Assembly: GCA_036507695.1 (NCBI GenBank)
Contig: DATCIR010000166.1
Span: forward strand, 1-13,787
Source: JAKEGK01 sp036507695
Lineage (GTDB): Bacteria; Pseudomonadota; Gammaproteobacteria; SZUA-152
Length of the DNA stretch: 13,787 bases
Direction: 5' to 3'
Shown here: one piece after another, positions 13,634 to 13,787 of the stretch
Layout of the letters: each line of letters starts with the position of its first letter
Numbering within the stretch: the first letter of the stretch is position 1
Position numbers and translations under genes: made by a program
The notes under the pieces: generated by a model
Seen by the model: only the letters and a program-made list of their open reading frames with translations
What the model was told of the DNA's origin: nothing
Databases searched by the model: none

Positions 13634-13787
13634 GATTCCGCAGTTAACCACTTTATAAAATAGCTACCCATAGGATGTCATTCTATTTTCATGCACGAAC
13701 GAGGTTCACCGGTTGGGTGAGCAACGCTACGCAGTGGATTGCACGATTTTCAAAGCGCATGGCGGCGTTGCAACTCCTTGGAATGGA
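13634..13787. other. right edge of window, no supported gene
   Basis: The sequence upstream of the truncated esterase does not encode its missing N-terminal part in any minus-strand frame. Two plus-strand frames stay open to the edge (one running through EVHRLGEQRYAVDCTIFKAH), but neither has a start codon with a ribosome site. The junction near 13631 probably marks the deletion or insertion that broke the esterase. Confidence 0.3.

Overview
The window looks like chromosomal DNA of a gammaproteobacterium-like Gram-negative. The evidence is periplasmic and lipoprotein signal peptides, a PBP4-type DacB, a DUF192 lipoprotein, a CRP-type operator and an encoded-CCA tRNA-Ser; base composition is moderate, around half G+C by eye. 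Genus cannot be fixed from sequence alone. The layout is loose: single genes separated by long non-coding gaps, with no long operon.

Region 1 (1-2421, minus strand): the N-terminal 305 codons of dacB (a serine D-Ala-D-Ala carboxypeptidase/endopeptidase) run off the left edge. Upstream lies a zinc D-Ala-D-Ala-type peptidase (M15_3-like) without signal peptide. The two peptidoglycan hydrolases are separated by about 255 bp holding an imperfect direct repeat. A 158-bp non-autonomous mobile element (2254-2411), with IS66-like ends and a perfect 8-bp target duplication, sits 2 bp past the stop codon of the next gene.

Region 2 (2422-5832): a minus-strand DUF192 lipoprotein, a 600-bp gap with a perfect 16-bp palindrome, then a plus-strand secreted metallophosphoesterase with a 5'-nucleotidase C-terminal domain. 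The latter resembles SoxB more than UshA, but there is no sox cluster here. It ends in a clear bidirectional hairpin terminator shared with the converging clpC-like gene.

Region 3 (5917-11197, minus strand): a ClpC-type double AAA+ ATPase with a short UVR-like middle region, an intact IGF ClpP-docking tripeptide and an unusual Met in the first pore loop; then tRNA-Ser(CGA); then a 695-residue GH13 alpha-glucan enzyme with a CBM48-like N-terminal domain.

Region 4 (11198-13787): a stand-alone GAF-domain protein (minus) diverges from a plus-strand pair of small unknown genes (46 and 92 codons). Between them is a perfect CRP-type palindrome with a -10 element at nearly class II spacing toward the small genes. 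The right end is decayed: a start-less minus-strand frame, then the last ~93 codons of an LpqC/PHB-depolymerase-like esterase cut off by a stop codon. I see no defence system, CRISPR array, rRNA or integrase.
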